A DNA stretch of 64,000 bases from an uncultured Phocaeicola sp. (GCA_944320815.1 CALUIZ010000016.1:1-64000); one strand, 5' to 3'. Shown: positions 54,122-63,166, counted from the first letter of the stretch. Made by a program: numbers and translations. The notes: generated from the sequence alone by a model not told the origin.

Positions 54122-55126
54122 ATGAAACAATTATTCACAGACAAAGAACAAGCAATAAAGCGAATGAACGAATGGGGCAAAGCACAAATACCTTTTTTCT
54201 TTCTTGCCGACTTCGATGCCGTTCATTGTCTCGTGGAAAAGACAGACAAGTTACCTTTGAGCGAATTGCAGTTCATATTTCCGAACGTCTCTCACAAAAA
54301 CAAACAGAAGCTGACGCAGATACCGAAAATAATAGAATGGGAAACATTCCCTGAATCGTTCGACACATACCAAAAATCATTCGATATCGTGAAGCTCGTG
54401 AAGCGCAACATACTCTCTGGAAATTCGTATCTGACGAATCTAACCAATGCCACGCCCGTAAAGACGAATCTTTCTCTGCTGCAGATATTCGAATACGCAG
54501 AAGCAAGCTATAAGTTATGGATGAAAGATTGGTTTGTGGTCTTCTCGCCCGAAACTTTTGTCCGTATCCACAACGGTTTCATCTACTCCTATCCCATGAA
54601 AGGAACTATCGACGCCAGTCTGCCCAAGGCCACGGAACGCCTGCTGAACGACCCTAAGGAAAAGGCGGAACATGCCACAATTACTGATTTGATACGCAAC
54701 GACCTGAGCCGGTTTGCGACCGAAGTGACAGTGACGCGCTTCATGTATCTGGACAAGCTGGTGACCCATCGAGGAGCCTTGTGGCAGATGAGTTCGGAAA
54801 TTCGCGGACGGTTAGCACCAGACTACAGGCAGCGACTGGGCGACCTGTTCTTCGGGATGCTTCCTGCAGGTTCCATTTCAGGGGCACCTAAAAGGAAAAC
54901 AGTCGACATCATCCGGCAGGCGGAAAACTACCGCCGAGATTTTTATACGGGAGTTATGGGATATTTCGACGGGAACGACTTGGACAGTGCCGTGATGATT
55001 CGCTTTCTTGAACAGACGGACAACGGGACGATGCTCTTCAAGAGCGGAGGTGGAATTACATTTCAAAGTGATGCCCGCAGTGAATATGAAGAAATGAAAC
55101 AGAAAATATATGTGCCGATTTATTGA
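54122..55126 (+). CDS. pabB: Aminodeoxychorismate synthase component I
   Basis: A 334-aa chorismate-binding enzyme that makes 4-amino-4-deoxychorismate for folate. It is shorter than E. coli PabB because the N-terminal barrel half is reduced. Key stretches are GNSYLTNLTNATP near residue 98, SPETFVRI, PMKGTIDAS, EHATITDLIRNDLSRFA near residue 185, THRGALWQMSSEIRG, and GMLPAGSISGAPKRKTVDII near residue 250. Its end overlaps pabC by 17 nt. No pabA glutaminase gene lies in the window; ammonia or a distant PabA may serve. Confidence 0.92.
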   Translation: MKQLFTDKEQAIKRMNEWGKAQIPFFFLADFDAVHCLVEKTDKLPLSELQFIFPNVSHKNKQKLTQIPKIIEWETFPESFDTYQKSFDIVKLVKRNILSGNSYLTNLTNATPVKTNLSLLQIFEYAEASYKLWMKDWFVVFSPETFVRIHNGFIYSYPMKGTIDASLPKATERLLNDPKEKAEHATITDLIRNDLSRFATEVTVTRFMYLDKLVTHRGALWQMSSEIRGRLAPDYRQRLGDLFFGMLPAGSISGAPKRKTVDIIRQAENYRRDFYTGVMGYFDGNDLDSAVMIRFLEQTDNGTMLFKSGGGITFQSDARSEYEEMKQKIYVPIY

Positions 55127-55703
55127 AACTATCTGCATCGAAGACGGGCGGATTTTGAATCTGCTGCGCCACCAACAACGAATGAACGCTACCAGAAACT
55201 ATTTTTTCGGCCCCTTGCCGGAACTACAATTGGCGGAATACATCCATCCGGTAGATTATGGCGGGAGCGGACGCATACGTTGTCGTGTGACATATGGGCA
55301 AGACCTGCTCAACGTAAAATATTTAGCTTATCAGATACGTCCTGTCAATACGCTAAAGTTGGTAGAAGGCAATTCTACAGATTACAGCTACAAGTACGCC
55401 GACCGTTCGGCACTGGAAACCCTTTTCGCTCAACGAGGAGATGCCGATGACGTACTGATTACACGCAACGGACTGCTGACAGACACTTCCATAGCCAATA
55501 TTGCCCTTTGGGACGGAAAGCATTGGTATACTCCTGCCCGTCCGCTGTTGGCAGGCACACATCGAGCCGAACTATTGGACAGAGGCTTTTTAATAGAACG
55601 AGACATCCCAGCAAAAATGGTGGGGCAATATAAGAAAGTAAGATTATTCAACGCCATGCTGCATTTCGGTGAAATGGAACTGCCTTGCACAAACATCCGG
55701 TAA
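55110..55703 (+). CDS. pabC: Aminotransferase class IV, aminodeoxychorismate lyase-like
   Basis: A 197-aa PLP enzyme that would release p-aminobenzoate and pyruvate from aminodeoxychorismate. It is short for the fold (typical length 250-290), but the C-terminal pattern DDVLITRNGLLTDTSIANI and RPLLAGTHRAELLDRG is the class IV hallmark, and a Lys in the DYSYKYADR stretch near residue 95 is the likely PLP site. The start codon lies within the last codons of pabB, which indicates translational coupling and supports the pathway assignment. Confidence 0.87.
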   Translation: MCRFIETICIEDGRILNLLRHQQRMNATRNYFFGPLPELQLAEYIHPVDYGGSGRIRCRVTYGQDLLNVKYLAYQIRPVNTLKLVEGNSTDYSYKYADRSALETLFAQRGDADDVLITRNGLLTDTSIANIALWDGKHWYTPARPLLAGTHRAELLDRGFLIERDIPAKMVGQYKKVRLFNAMLHFGEMELPCTNIR

Positions 55704-55898
55704 TGGACAGAAAAAAGATTCTATAGAAAAGTCTCCACCCATGAATTAAATCCATATTTATGATGTAATTATGCAAAAACAGCGGAACGACCCTGCCCTC
55801 TGCCGCCCCCGCAAGAATCCTCTAAAATTTCATTCCAAAAGCAAATAAAAACACTACAAGATTAGGGATTTTCTCGATAAAATCCTCTATCTTTGTAT

Positions 55899-56170
55899 TT
55901 AGACAGAGATAGACTCCGTCTAAGACATGTTAATAAAAAAGAAGCGTTGTGCTTTTCTTGCGAGTGTAAAGCCTGAGAAACTGAACAATCGTATGACAAG
56001 AAGGCATAGTGGTTCTCACGCTATAGCGTGGGCTGCTATTACCATATCGTCATACATAGGTTTTCTCAGGGCCTACACTCGAAGACGTGGCATTGCAGTT
56101 CCACGCTTGAACCGAAGAACATCATATATCTTTTTGATTATCAGATTGTGCGTTCAATACTATATGTAAT
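55899..56170 (+). ncRNA. Candidate structured RNA / imperfect palindrome element
   Basis: A TATCTTTG box (55888-55895) precedes a small TTAGAC/GTCTAA hairpin (55899-55923) and then a 121-nt imperfect palindrome: arms 55961-55980 and 56062-56081 match at 17 of 20 positions, inner pairs TATGAC/GTCATA and ATAG/CTAT follow, and the centre is the perfect palindrome CACGCTATAGCGTG (56017-56030). An 80-codon frame (55927-56169) crosses it, basic and without recognised domains; I regard the RNA or a MITE-like element as more likely than the protein. The remaining bases of the 55704-56272 gap show nothing else clear. Confidence 0.4.
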
Positions 56171-56272
56171 TTGATACCGAAAAGTTCCCGCTTCCTACAA
56201 ACATTTGTTCTTCGCAGTCATTTTCTTCAGGAGAAATCCCGGTCGGTTTGATAGAGACATTTATAGCATTAA

Positions 56273-57175
56273 TCAATTAGTTAAGCGATACTCATTCGGA
56301 GTGCTCCCCGTCTGCTTCTTGAACCAGCGGCTGAAATGCTGTGGGTATTGAAAACCGAGTTCGTAAGCAATCTCGCTTACAGACTTTCTCGTATTGAACA
56401 CACGCTCTTTCGCCATCTCCAATGTCTTTTGCTGGATATGCTTCAAAGCAGATTCTCCTGTTTCCTTTTTTAGCAAGTCACTCAGATAGTTGGGCGAGAG
56501 GCAGAGCTTGTCCGCACAGTATTGCACGGTGGGCAGTCCTTCCGTGGCAGGTTTGCCGGAATGGAAATACGCATTCAGCAGGGTCTCGAAGCGGGCAAGG
56601 ATGTCGCTGTTCAGGTTTTCGCGAGTGATGAACTGGCGGTCGTAGAAACGCTCGCAATAGTCGAGCAGCAGCTTGATGTTGTCGGCAATGAGGGACTTGC
56701 TGTGCTTATCCACCGGGTATTGCAGTTCCTCCTTGATTTTGACCAGACAATCAATGACCGTTCGCCGCTCCTGTTCCGAGAGGTGGAGGGCTTCGTTGGC
56801 GTTGTACGAGAAATAGGAATACTCCTTCATCAGTCCGGCAAGCGGCGTCCTGCGCAGGAACTCCGGGTGGAAACTGAGCGCCCATCCTTCCGGTTGATGC
56901 AGCTTGCCGTCATCTTCCGACCCCATCACCTGACCGGGAGCGATGAAAAGCATCGTGCCCCGCTGGTAGTCGTACATACTGCGTCCATATTTCAAGTTCC
57001 CGCAATCGGCATCTTTCAGCAATACCGTATAAATCCCGTATAACTTTCGCCCGAAGCGTAAGGGCTTTGCTTCGCGTCCGTTCACCACGCTGACCAACGG
57101 ATGGCGCGTTTCCACGCCGAAGTAATCATTGTAGGTCTGTACGGAATCTATTTTCATTATCTCATTCATATCCAA
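56273..57175 (-). CDS. AraC-family transcriptional regulator
   Basis: A 300-aa regulator with an N-terminal cupin-like sensing half (residues about 20-170) and a C-terminal double helix-turn-helix (residues about 195-298: YCADKLCLSPNYLSDLLKKETG, then ISEIAYELGFQYPQHFSRWFKKQTGSTPNEYR split here into its first and second helices). It is divergent from the secreted oxidoreductase/Tat operon, which has a -7 box but no good -33 element and an upstream palindrome, so it probably activates that operon. The effector is unknown. Confidence 0.92.
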   Translation of the reverse strand: MDMNEIMKIDSVQTYNDYFGVETRHPLVSVVNGREAKPLRFGRKLYGIYTVLLKDADCGNLKYGRSMYDYQRGTMLFIAPGQVMGSEDDGKLHQPEGWALSFHPEFLRRTPLAGLMKEYSYFSYNANEALHLSEQERRTVIDCLVKIKEELQYPVDKHSKSLIADNIKLLLDYCERFYDRQFITRENLNSDILARFETLLNAYFHSGKPATEGLPTVQYCADKLCLSPNYLSDLLKKETGESALKHIQQKTLEMAKERVFNTRKSVSEIAYELGFQYPQHFSRWFKKQTGSTPNEYRLTN

Positions 57176-57264
57176 TCTGTTTTTACATTTACAAATGTAG
57201 GAATTTCTCTGCAGAATTAGGTATTGTGCCGTGTGAAAGAAGTATCTGTACCCTCGTTTTTCCT

Positions 57265-57304
57265 ACCAATTTCGCAGATATGCCTCCGTACCTACGAAAT
57301 TGGT
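57265..57304 (+). promoter_or_regulatory. Inverted repeat, probable AraC operator
   Basis: ACCAATTTCG (57265-57274) and CGAAATTGGT (57295-57304) are perfectly complementary with a 20-nt spacer. The element lies upstream of the -33 position of the operon promoter. Confidence 0.6.
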
Positions 57305-57349
57305 TGTTCTATCAGTGGTTCAGGTACGGCCGCCAAAGGGAATGTCCGG

Positions 57350-57357
57350 TAACTTTG
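57350..57357 (+). promoter_or_regulatory. -7 box of the secreted oxidoreductase/Tat operon
   Basis: TAACTTTG matches TAnnTTTG; predicted start near 57364, 19 nt before the ATG at 57383. The -33 position (near 57327) reads ACGG, not TTTG, consistent with activator dependence. Confidence 0.65.
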
Positions 57358-57382
57358 CAACAGAAAATTAAAGATAGGCAAT

Positions 57383-58999
57383 ATGAGGACATTCAAATCA
57401 TTGACAAGTATCTTTCTAATCCTGTTTTGTATGATAACGGAAATGAAAGCACAGCAGAATGAAAGTCTGTTGGATGAAAAACAGCAGCAGGTGGCCGCTA
57501 TCAGCATGTATACCTCGCAAGGTGACCAAGAGAACTTGAAAACAGCCCTGTCCGCCGGACTGGATGCAGGGCTGACGGTGAATGAGACGAAGGAAATACT
57601 CGTGCAGCTCTATGCCTATTGCGGCTTTCCGCGCAGTATGAGTGCGCTCGGCACGCTGATGACCGTGCTGGAAGAACGCAAGGGCAAGGGTATCAACGAC
57701 GAGGAAGGCAAGCTGCCCTCTCCGTTGCCTGAAGAGAACAGCGTGGAGTTCGGTGCCGCCAACCAACATAAACTGTTCGGCAGGGATGCGCAAGGGGCGG
57801 TATTGAAGTTCGCCCCTGCCATTGACGAGTATCTGAAAGCCCACCTGTTCGGCGACATTTTCGGGCGCGACAACCTCGACTGGCAGACGCGCGAGCTTGC
57901 CACGGTCGCAGCCCTTGCCGTGCGTCACGGGGTGGACAATGAACTGCGGGCGCACATCGGACACGCCAAGACCAACGGACTGACCGACGGGCAGATAAAC
58001 GAGATATTGGCTATGGCGCAGCGTTGCGAGAACGACATGGTGCTGACGGAAGCGCAGGAACCGCCCAAGACTTTCAAGGCTGACCCGGACATCGAGGTCA
58101 GGAAGGTATTCTATAAGAACCGCTATGACATCACGCTGGTTGCCGATATGTATTTGCCAGCCGACTTTGACGACGCAAAGCAATATGCGGCTATCATCGT
58201 GGGGCATCCGTTCGGTGCGGTCAAGGAGCAATGCGCCGGACTGTATGCACAGGAAATGGCACGGCGCGGCTTCGTCGCGTTGGCTTTCGATGCTTCCTAT
58301 CAGGGAGAGAGCGGCGGAATGCCCCGGTATACGGTGTCGCCCGATGCACTTGTGGAGGATTTCAGTGCATCGGTGGATTATTTCGGCATCCAGCCTTTCA
58401 TCGACCGTGACCGCATCGGCGTGATAGGCATCTGCGGAAGCGGCGGCTTCTCCGTATGTGCCGCCTCGCTCGACCCCCGCATCAAGGCATTGGCAACGGT
58501 CAGCATGTACGACATGGGGCGTGCCACCCGTAACGGATTGGGCGACTCGATGACGGACGAGCAAAGGCGCAAACTGTTGGACGATGTGGCGCAGCAGCGT
58601 TGGAAAGAAGCCGAAGGAACGGAACCGCTCATCCGTTTCGGCACGCCGGAGCAGTTGCCGGAAAACGCATCGCCCGTGCAAAAGGAGTTCTTCGGCTACT
58701 ACCGCAACAAGGAACGCGGCTATCATCCCCGTTACCTCGGCACACGCTACACCAGTCAGGCGGCATTGATGAACTTCTATCCGTTTGCGATGATTCAGGA
58801 GATTTCTCTCCGACCGGTCTTGTTCATCGCCGGAGAAAACGCCCATTCGCGCTATTTCAGCGAAGATGCCTACAAGCAGGCGAACGAGCCGAAGGAACTG
58901 TACATCGTGCCCGGTGCCAACCACGTGGACTTGTACGACCAGACGGACAAGATACCGTTTGATAAGCTGACGGACTTCTTTACCAAAAACTTGAACTAA
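57383..58999 (+). CDS. Secreted carboxymuconolactone-decarboxylase/alpha-beta-hydrolase fusion
   Basis: A 538-aa protein with Sec signal MRTFKSLTSIFLILFCMITEMKA. Residues about 30-225 hold two CMD (AhpD-like) repeats (KEILVQLYAYCGFPRSMSAL; WQTRELATVAALAVRHGVD), and residues about 235-538 are an alpha/beta-hydrolase: nucleophile Ser in GICGSGGFSV near residue 354 and His in PGANHVDLYD near residue 513. Fusion of the two folds is unusual. It is first in an operon of secreted enzymes controlled by the divergent AraC protein. Substrate unknown. Confidence 0.85.
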   Translation: MRTFKSLTSIFLILFCMITEMKAQQNESLLDEKQQQVAAISMYTSQGDQENLKTALSAGLDAGLTVNETKEILVQLYAYCGFPRSMSALGTLMTVLEERKGKGINDEEGKLPSPLPEENSVEFGAANQHKLFGRDAQGAVLKFAPAIDEYLKAHLFGDIFGRDNLDWQTRELATVAALAVRHGVDNELRAHIGHAKTNGLTDGQINEILAMAQRCENDMVLTEAQEPPKTFKADPDIEVRKVFYKNRYDITLVADMYLPADFDDAKQYAAIIVGHPFGAVKEQCAGLYAQEMARRGFVALAFDASYQGESGGMPRYTVSPDALVEDFSASVDYFGIQPFIDRDRIGVIGICGSGGFSVCAASLDPRIKALATVSMYDMGRATRNGLGDSMTDEQRRKLLDDVAQQRWKEAEGTEPLIRFGTPEQLPENASPVQKEFFGYYRNKERGYHPRYLGTRYTSQAALMNFYPFAMIQEISLRPVLFIAGENAHSRYFSEDAYKQANEPKELYIVPGANHVDLYDQTDKIPFDKLTDFFTKNLN

Positions 59000-59012
59000 T
59001 CAGAATTTGCAG

Positions 59013-59561
59013 ATGAAAAAGATAACATTGACAATAACCCTGTTGCTTGCCACTTGCTCCCTTGTGACCACAGCGTCGGCTTGTGGCGGCATCACGAATA
59101 ATAAAACAGAAACTATGACACAGAAAAGGAAATTGGCATCAGATGATGCACAGGTACAACGTACAAACAAAGACCTCGCTACACGGGTCATCAATAAAGG
59201 AACGAAAGTAAATATCCATTTCGGAGATGTCGTGATTCCCGCGACATTGGGGAATACATCGGCAGCAAAGGCTCTGGTAGCCAAATTGCCGCTACAGGTC
59301 AGCGTAAGTCGTTATGATTTCGATTTATGTGGCACGATAGGGCAACGTCTTCCGTACAAGGACGAAGAAAAACGTTACGGTTGGCTGAATGGCGATATCA
59401 ATTTTGTGCCGGACGGAGGATGGTTCACCATTCTGATGGGGCACGAGGAAGAATCGGAATCATATGGTGAACACGTGAATTTAGGTAAGGTGGACTGCAA
59501 GTTGTCGGAAATAAAGAAACTACATGGAAGTTATCGTATATTAATAGAACTGGCAGATTAA
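59013..59561 (+). CDS. Secreted cyclophilin-like protein
   Basis: A 182-aa product with signal MKKITLTITLLLATCSLVTTASAC, possibly a lipoprotein-type end at Cys24. The C-terminal 115 residues match the cyclophilin-like fold group (VNIHFGDVVIPATLGNTSAAK, RYDFDLCGTIGQRLP, VPDGGWFTILMG) found beside flavin and aldo-keto oxidoreductase genes. No prolyl-isomerase residues are evident. It starts 13 nt after the fusion gene and belongs to the same operon. Confidence 0.78.
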   Translation: MKKITLTITLLLATCSLVTTASACGGITNNKTETMTQKRKLASDDAQVQRTNKDLATRVINKGTKVNIHFGDVVIPATLGNTSAAKALVAKLPLQVSVSRYDFDLCGTIGQRLPYKDEEKRYGWLNGDINFVPDGGWFTILMGHEEESESYGEHVNLGKVDCKLSEIKKLHGSYRILIELAD

Positions 59562-59580
59562 CATTTTAATTCATAGAATC

Positions 59581-60762
59581 ATGAAGAAAGAAAGCGACAA
59601 TCGTATGGAAATGTCCCGCCGTGGTTTCCTGAAAACGGCGGCACTGACCGGAGCGGCAATCTGCGTGTCCCCGGCGTTGGAGAAAGTGCAGGCGGCAGAG
59701 AGAGCCGTCAGTGGTAAATCATCCGTATCTGTCAAAGACATCCCGGCTGGCATGGCAGCAGTGCGCAAACAAAGGACTTTGGGCAAAGGCAAAGCCGCCT
59801 TCACCGTGTCGGCGATGGGCTTCGGCTGTATGGGCCTGAACTATCACCGTAGCGAGCATCCCGACGAAGCGGCCTGCATCCGCTTGGTACACGAAGCCAT
59901 AGAACGGGGCGTAACCCTCTTTGACACCGCCGAGAGCTACGGTCCCTTCACCAACGAGGTGCTGATGGGCAAGGCGTTGAAAGGCTATACGGACAAAGTG
60001 TGCGTAACTTCCAAGTTCGGGCATAAGTATGTGAACGGTGTGCAGGTGAAGACCGAGGAAGACAGCAGCCCCGCCAATATCCGCAAGGTGTGCGAGAACT
60101 CCCTGCGCAGCCTCGGCGTGGAAAAGCTGGATATGTTCTATCAGCACCGCGGCGACCCCAACACGCCCATCGAAGTGGTGGCTGAAACCATTGCCGGGCT
60201 TATCAAGGAGGGCAAGATACTCCACTGGGGACTGTGCGAGGTGAACGCCGACACCATCCGCCGCGCCCATGCCATTTGCCCCATTACCGCCATCCAAAGC
60301 GAATACCACCTGATGCACCGCACGGTGGAGGAAAGCGTTCTTCCGCTATGCAAGGAACTGGGCATCGGCTTCGTGCCTTACAGCCCCATCAACCGGGGAT
60401 TTCTCGGAGGACTGATTAACGAACACACGAAGTTCAGCCCCAACGACAACCGCCAGACCTTGCCACGCTTCCAGCCCGATGCCATTCGCCATAACCTGCG
60501 CATCGTGGAGGTGCTGAACCAATTTGGACGGACACGCGGCTACACTCCTGCGCAAATCGCCCTCGCTTGGCTGATGCACAAGGGTGAGTTCATCGTTCCC
60601 ATCCCCGGTACCACAAAGCTGGCGCACTTGGAAGAGAACCTCCGTGCTACGGAGATTGCGTTCACGCCGGAAGAGATGCAGGAAATAGAAACGGCTGTGT
60701 CTGCCATTCCAGTTGTAGGCAGTCGGTATGATGCCTTGCAGGAATCCAAAGTACAGAAATAA
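59581..60762 (+). CDS. Aldo/keto reductase with twin-arginine signal
   Basis: A 393-aa NADPH-dependent aldo/keto reductase. The N-terminus carries a Tat signal (MSRRGFLKTAALTGAAICVS) ending near residue 38. The barrel holds FDTAESYGPFTNE near residue 118 (catalytic Asp and Tyr), the Lys in VTSKFGH near residue 143 and a QHRGDPN His near residue 183, which gives the AKR tetrad; PIPGTTKLAHLEEN near the end binds cofactor. Export of a folded, cofactor-loaded enzyme by Tat fits the tatA/tatC genes at the end of the same operon. Confidence 0.93.
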   Translation: MKKESDNRMEMSRRGFLKTAALTGAAICVSPALEKVQAAERAVSGKSSVSVKDIPAGMAAVRKQRTLGKGKAAFTVSAMGFGCMGLNYHRSEHPDEAACIRLVHEAIERGVTLFDTAESYGPFTNEVLMGKALKGYTDKVCVTSKFGHKYVNGVQVKTEEDSSPANIRKVCENSLRSLGVEKLDMFYQHRGDPNTPIEVVAETIAGLIKEGKILHWGLCEVNADTIRRAHAICPITAIQSEYHLMHRTVEESVLPLCKELGIGFVPYSPINRGFLGGLINEHTKFSPNDNRQTLPRFQPDAIRHNLRIVEVLNQFGRTRGYTPAQIALAWLMHKGEFIVPIPGTTKLAHLEENLRATEIAFTPEEMQEIETAVSAIPVVGSRYDALQESKVQK

Positions 60763-60774
60763 AAGCGTAATACG

Positions 60775-61800
60775 ATGAAATCGGTTTTGATAATCAGTCT
60801 CATATTGCTGCTTGCTGGATGCAGTGGGAAAGGCAGTAACGTCCTTATGATAGCCGAGCAGGGCAGTTTTGCCGTGGGCGGCACAGTGCTGAAAGACTCT
60901 TTGGGGCATACCTACCACGGCGACCACGCCTACGTGTTCTATCAGAAGCCCGTGGATGCCCGGAAATATCCGTTGGTATTCGCCCACGGCGTGGGGCAGT
61001 TCAGCAAGACGTGGGAAACCACGCCCGACGGACGGGAGGGTTTCCAAAACATCTTCCTGCGCAAAGGATTTCCTGTTTATCTCGTTGACCAACCTCGAAG
61101 AGGCAATGCCGGACGGAGCACGGAAACCGCAACCATTTCTCCGGCCTTCGACGAAGAGCTGTGGTTCAACCGCTTCCGCGTGGGTATCTGGCTCGATTAC
61201 TTCGAAGGTGTGCAGTTCAGCCGTGACCCGGAAGCCCTCAACCAGTATTTCCGACAGATGACACCCACCATCGGCACTATTGATTTCGAGGTCTATTCCG
61301 ATGCCTACGCCGCCTTGTTCGACAAAATCGGTCCCGCCGTATTCGTCACCCATTCACAGGGCGGACCCGTAGGTTGGCAGACGCTGCTCAAAACGAAGAA
61401 CATCAAAGGCATCGTTGCGTATGAACCGGGCGGCGGCATCCCTTTTCCCGAAGGACAAGTGCCGGAAGAAGGCAAAGTGCTGACCCTCTCCAAGAAAACG
61501 GAAGGCATAGAAGTGCCGATGGATGTATTTATGGAATATACAAAAATCCCCATCGTAGTGTATTATGGCGATAACCTGCCCGAAACGGACGAGCGTCCCG
61601 AACTATACGAGTGGACACGCCGCCTGCACCTGATGCGCCAATGGGCAAAGATGCTCAACGACTTGGGCGGAGATGTGACGGTCATCCACCTACCTGAAAC
61701 CGGGCTGCACGGAAACACGCACTTCCCGATGTCGGATTTGAACAACGTGGAGGTGGCGGAACTGATGTACGATTGGTTGCGGGAAAAGGATTTGGATTGA
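60775..61800 (+). CDS. Alpha/beta-hydrolase lipoprotein
   Basis: A 341-aa lipoprotein (signal peptide ending LLLAGC). An alpha/beta-hydrolase with FAHGVGQFSKTWE near residue 65 (oxyanion region), the nucleophile Ser in THSQGGPVGWQ near residue 197 and the catalytic His in GLHGNTHFP near residue 312. Ester or lactone substrates are likely, unspecified. It follows the aldo/keto reductase gene by 12 nt in the same operon. Confidence 0.87.
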   Translation: MKSVLIISLILLLAGCSGKGSNVLMIAEQGSFAVGGTVLKDSLGHTYHGDHAYVFYQKPVDARKYPLVFAHGVGQFSKTWETTPDGREGFQNIFLRKGFPVYLVDQPRRGNAGRSTETATISPAFDEELWFNRFRVGIWLDYFEGVQFSRDPEALNQYFRQMTPTIGTIDFEVYSDAYAALFDKIGPAVFVTHSQGGPVGWQTLLKTKNIKGIVAYEPGGGIPFPEGQVPEEGKVLTLSKKTEGIEVPMDVFMEYTKIPIVVYYGDNLPETDERPELYEWTRRLHLMRQWAKMLNDLGGDVTVIHLPETGLHGNTHFPMSDLNNVEVAELMYDWLREKDLD

Positions 61801-61903
61801 TTTTCTGTAAAATGGGTACAAACATTGGGGATGTGTGTATCTCGTCGTATCTTGTTCCGCTGTATCTATGCAACATCAGAATAATCCCCAAATTGGAAAA
61901 TAT

Positions 61904-62725
61904 ATGAAAAAGACAATCTTAGTATTAACCGCCGTGATTATGGCATTTAACAACATAACACTTATGGCTCAGAGTAAAATAACCCAAACCGCCGGGCGCA
62001 CTGTTCTCGGCGAATTCGCTCCGAAGTTTGCGGAGCTTAACGATGATGTCCTTTTCGGAAAAGCGGTCTGGAACGATTCCACACTTTCGCTCCACGACCA
62101 CAGTATGGTGACTATCTCTATCCTTCTCGGCAAAGGGCTGGTTGATTCCTCTTTCCGCTCGCACCTTGAAATGGGCAAGAAGCACGGCATTACGCGCAAG
62201 GAAATAGCGGCATTACTGACACAGGCCGCTTTCTATGCTGGATGGCCAAACGCATGGGCAGGCTTCCGTGTGGCAAAGGAAGTCTGGGCGGATGACGATG
62301 CGGCTACTGAAAAGGAACGCTTCCAACAACAGATGATACTCCCAATAGGCGAGCCGAACACCGCTTACGCCAAGTATTTCATCGGCAACAGCTATCTGGC
62401 TCCCATATCCAAGGAACAGATACCGTTCAGCAATGTCACTTTCGAGCCGGGTTGCCGCAATAACTGGCACATTCACCATGCCACGAAAGGCGGCGGGCAG
62501 ATGCTGGTCTGCGTAGCCGGCAAGGGTTGGTATCAGGAGGAAGGCAAGCCTGCCGTGCAAATGCTTCCGGGTGATGTCATCCACATCCCGGCGAATGTGA
62601 AGCACTGGCATGGAGCGGCGGCGGACAGTTGGTTCGCACATCTCGCCTTTGAAGTTCCGGGAGAAAACACATCCAACGAATGGTTGGAGCCTGTTACAGA
62701 TGAATATTACAACAAATTGGAATAG
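61904..62725 (+). CDS. Secreted carboxymuconolactone decarboxylase/cupin fusion
   Basis: A 273-aa protein with Sec signal MKKTILVLTAVIMAFNNITLMA (start at 61904; the longer frame adds a non-signal stretch). Residues about 30-120 are a CMD domain (LHDHSMVTISILLGKG, EIAALLTQAAFYAGWPNAW), and residues about 150-255 a cupin with metal ligands in RNNWHIHHATKGGGQML and a second His set in HIPANVKHWHG. It is the second CMD-bearing protein of this operon. Confidence 0.88.
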   Translation: MKKTILVLTAVIMAFNNITLMAQSKITQTAGRTVLGEFAPKFAELNDDVLFGKAVWNDSTLSLHDHSMVTISILLGKGLVDSSFRSHLEMGKKHGITRKEIAALLTQAAFYAGWPNAWAGFRVAKEVWADDDAATEKERFQQQMILPIGEPNTAYAKYFIGNSYLAPISKEQIPFSNVTFEPGCRNNWHIHHATKGGGQMLVCVAGKGWYQEEGKPAVQMLPGDVIHIPANVKHWHGAAADSWFAHLAFEVPGENTSNEWLEPVTDEYYNKLE

Positions 62726-62746
62726 GGACTAATAAAAGGGTGATAT

Positions 62747-63133
62747 ATGAACAGAAGAAAATTCATAAAGACTGCCGGGCTCGCCGTCGGAGCGACTTTG
62801 CTTTCAGGAATAGGCTTGGCAGGAGTGACAGCAGAAAAAACTAAAAGTATGAAAATCGTTGTATTGACAGGAAGTCCGCGTTTGAACGGGAACACCAATC
62901 ACATGGCATCCCAATTCATAAAAGGGGCTGCCAAACAAGCGGCTTTCATCATGGCGTATGCCGATACAGACCCGAAGGAAGCGGAACCGATAGTGTCCCA
63001 TTACAAGACCCTGCTGAATTATCTGGGCTGGAAAGACAGGGGCATGGTCATTGCCCCCGGAATGTGGCCTGCCGGAGCCGTGCAGAATACGCAGTACAGC
63101 CGTCAGGCATACGAATTGGGCAAGAGTTTATAG
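62747..63133 (+). pseudogene. Internally deleted Tat-exported NAD(P)H:flavin-type oxidoreductase
   Basis: A 128-aa in-frame product. A Tat signal (MNRRKFIKTAGLAVGATLLS) is followed by the flavodoxin-like start MKIVVLTGSPRLNGNTNHM and FIKGA, then directly by the C-terminal part AAFIMAYADTDPKEAEPIVSH and GWKDRGMVIAPGMWPAGAV. In full-length homologues about 90 residues lie between these, including the CxxC-type and PxY flavin-binding loops. The remaining protein cannot form a complete flavodoxin fold, so it is probably a decayed or remodelled gene. The frame is open and the operon context is intact. Confidence 0.7.
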
Positions 63134-63166
63134 AAAAATGTTCAACCGTTTTAATCTTGAATAATG

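Noticed and set aside
57416..58924. 502-codon open frame on the minus strand
   Set aside because: Antisense shadow of the CMD/hydrolase fusion; no domain, no promoter, and the plus-strand gene has clear catalytic motifs.
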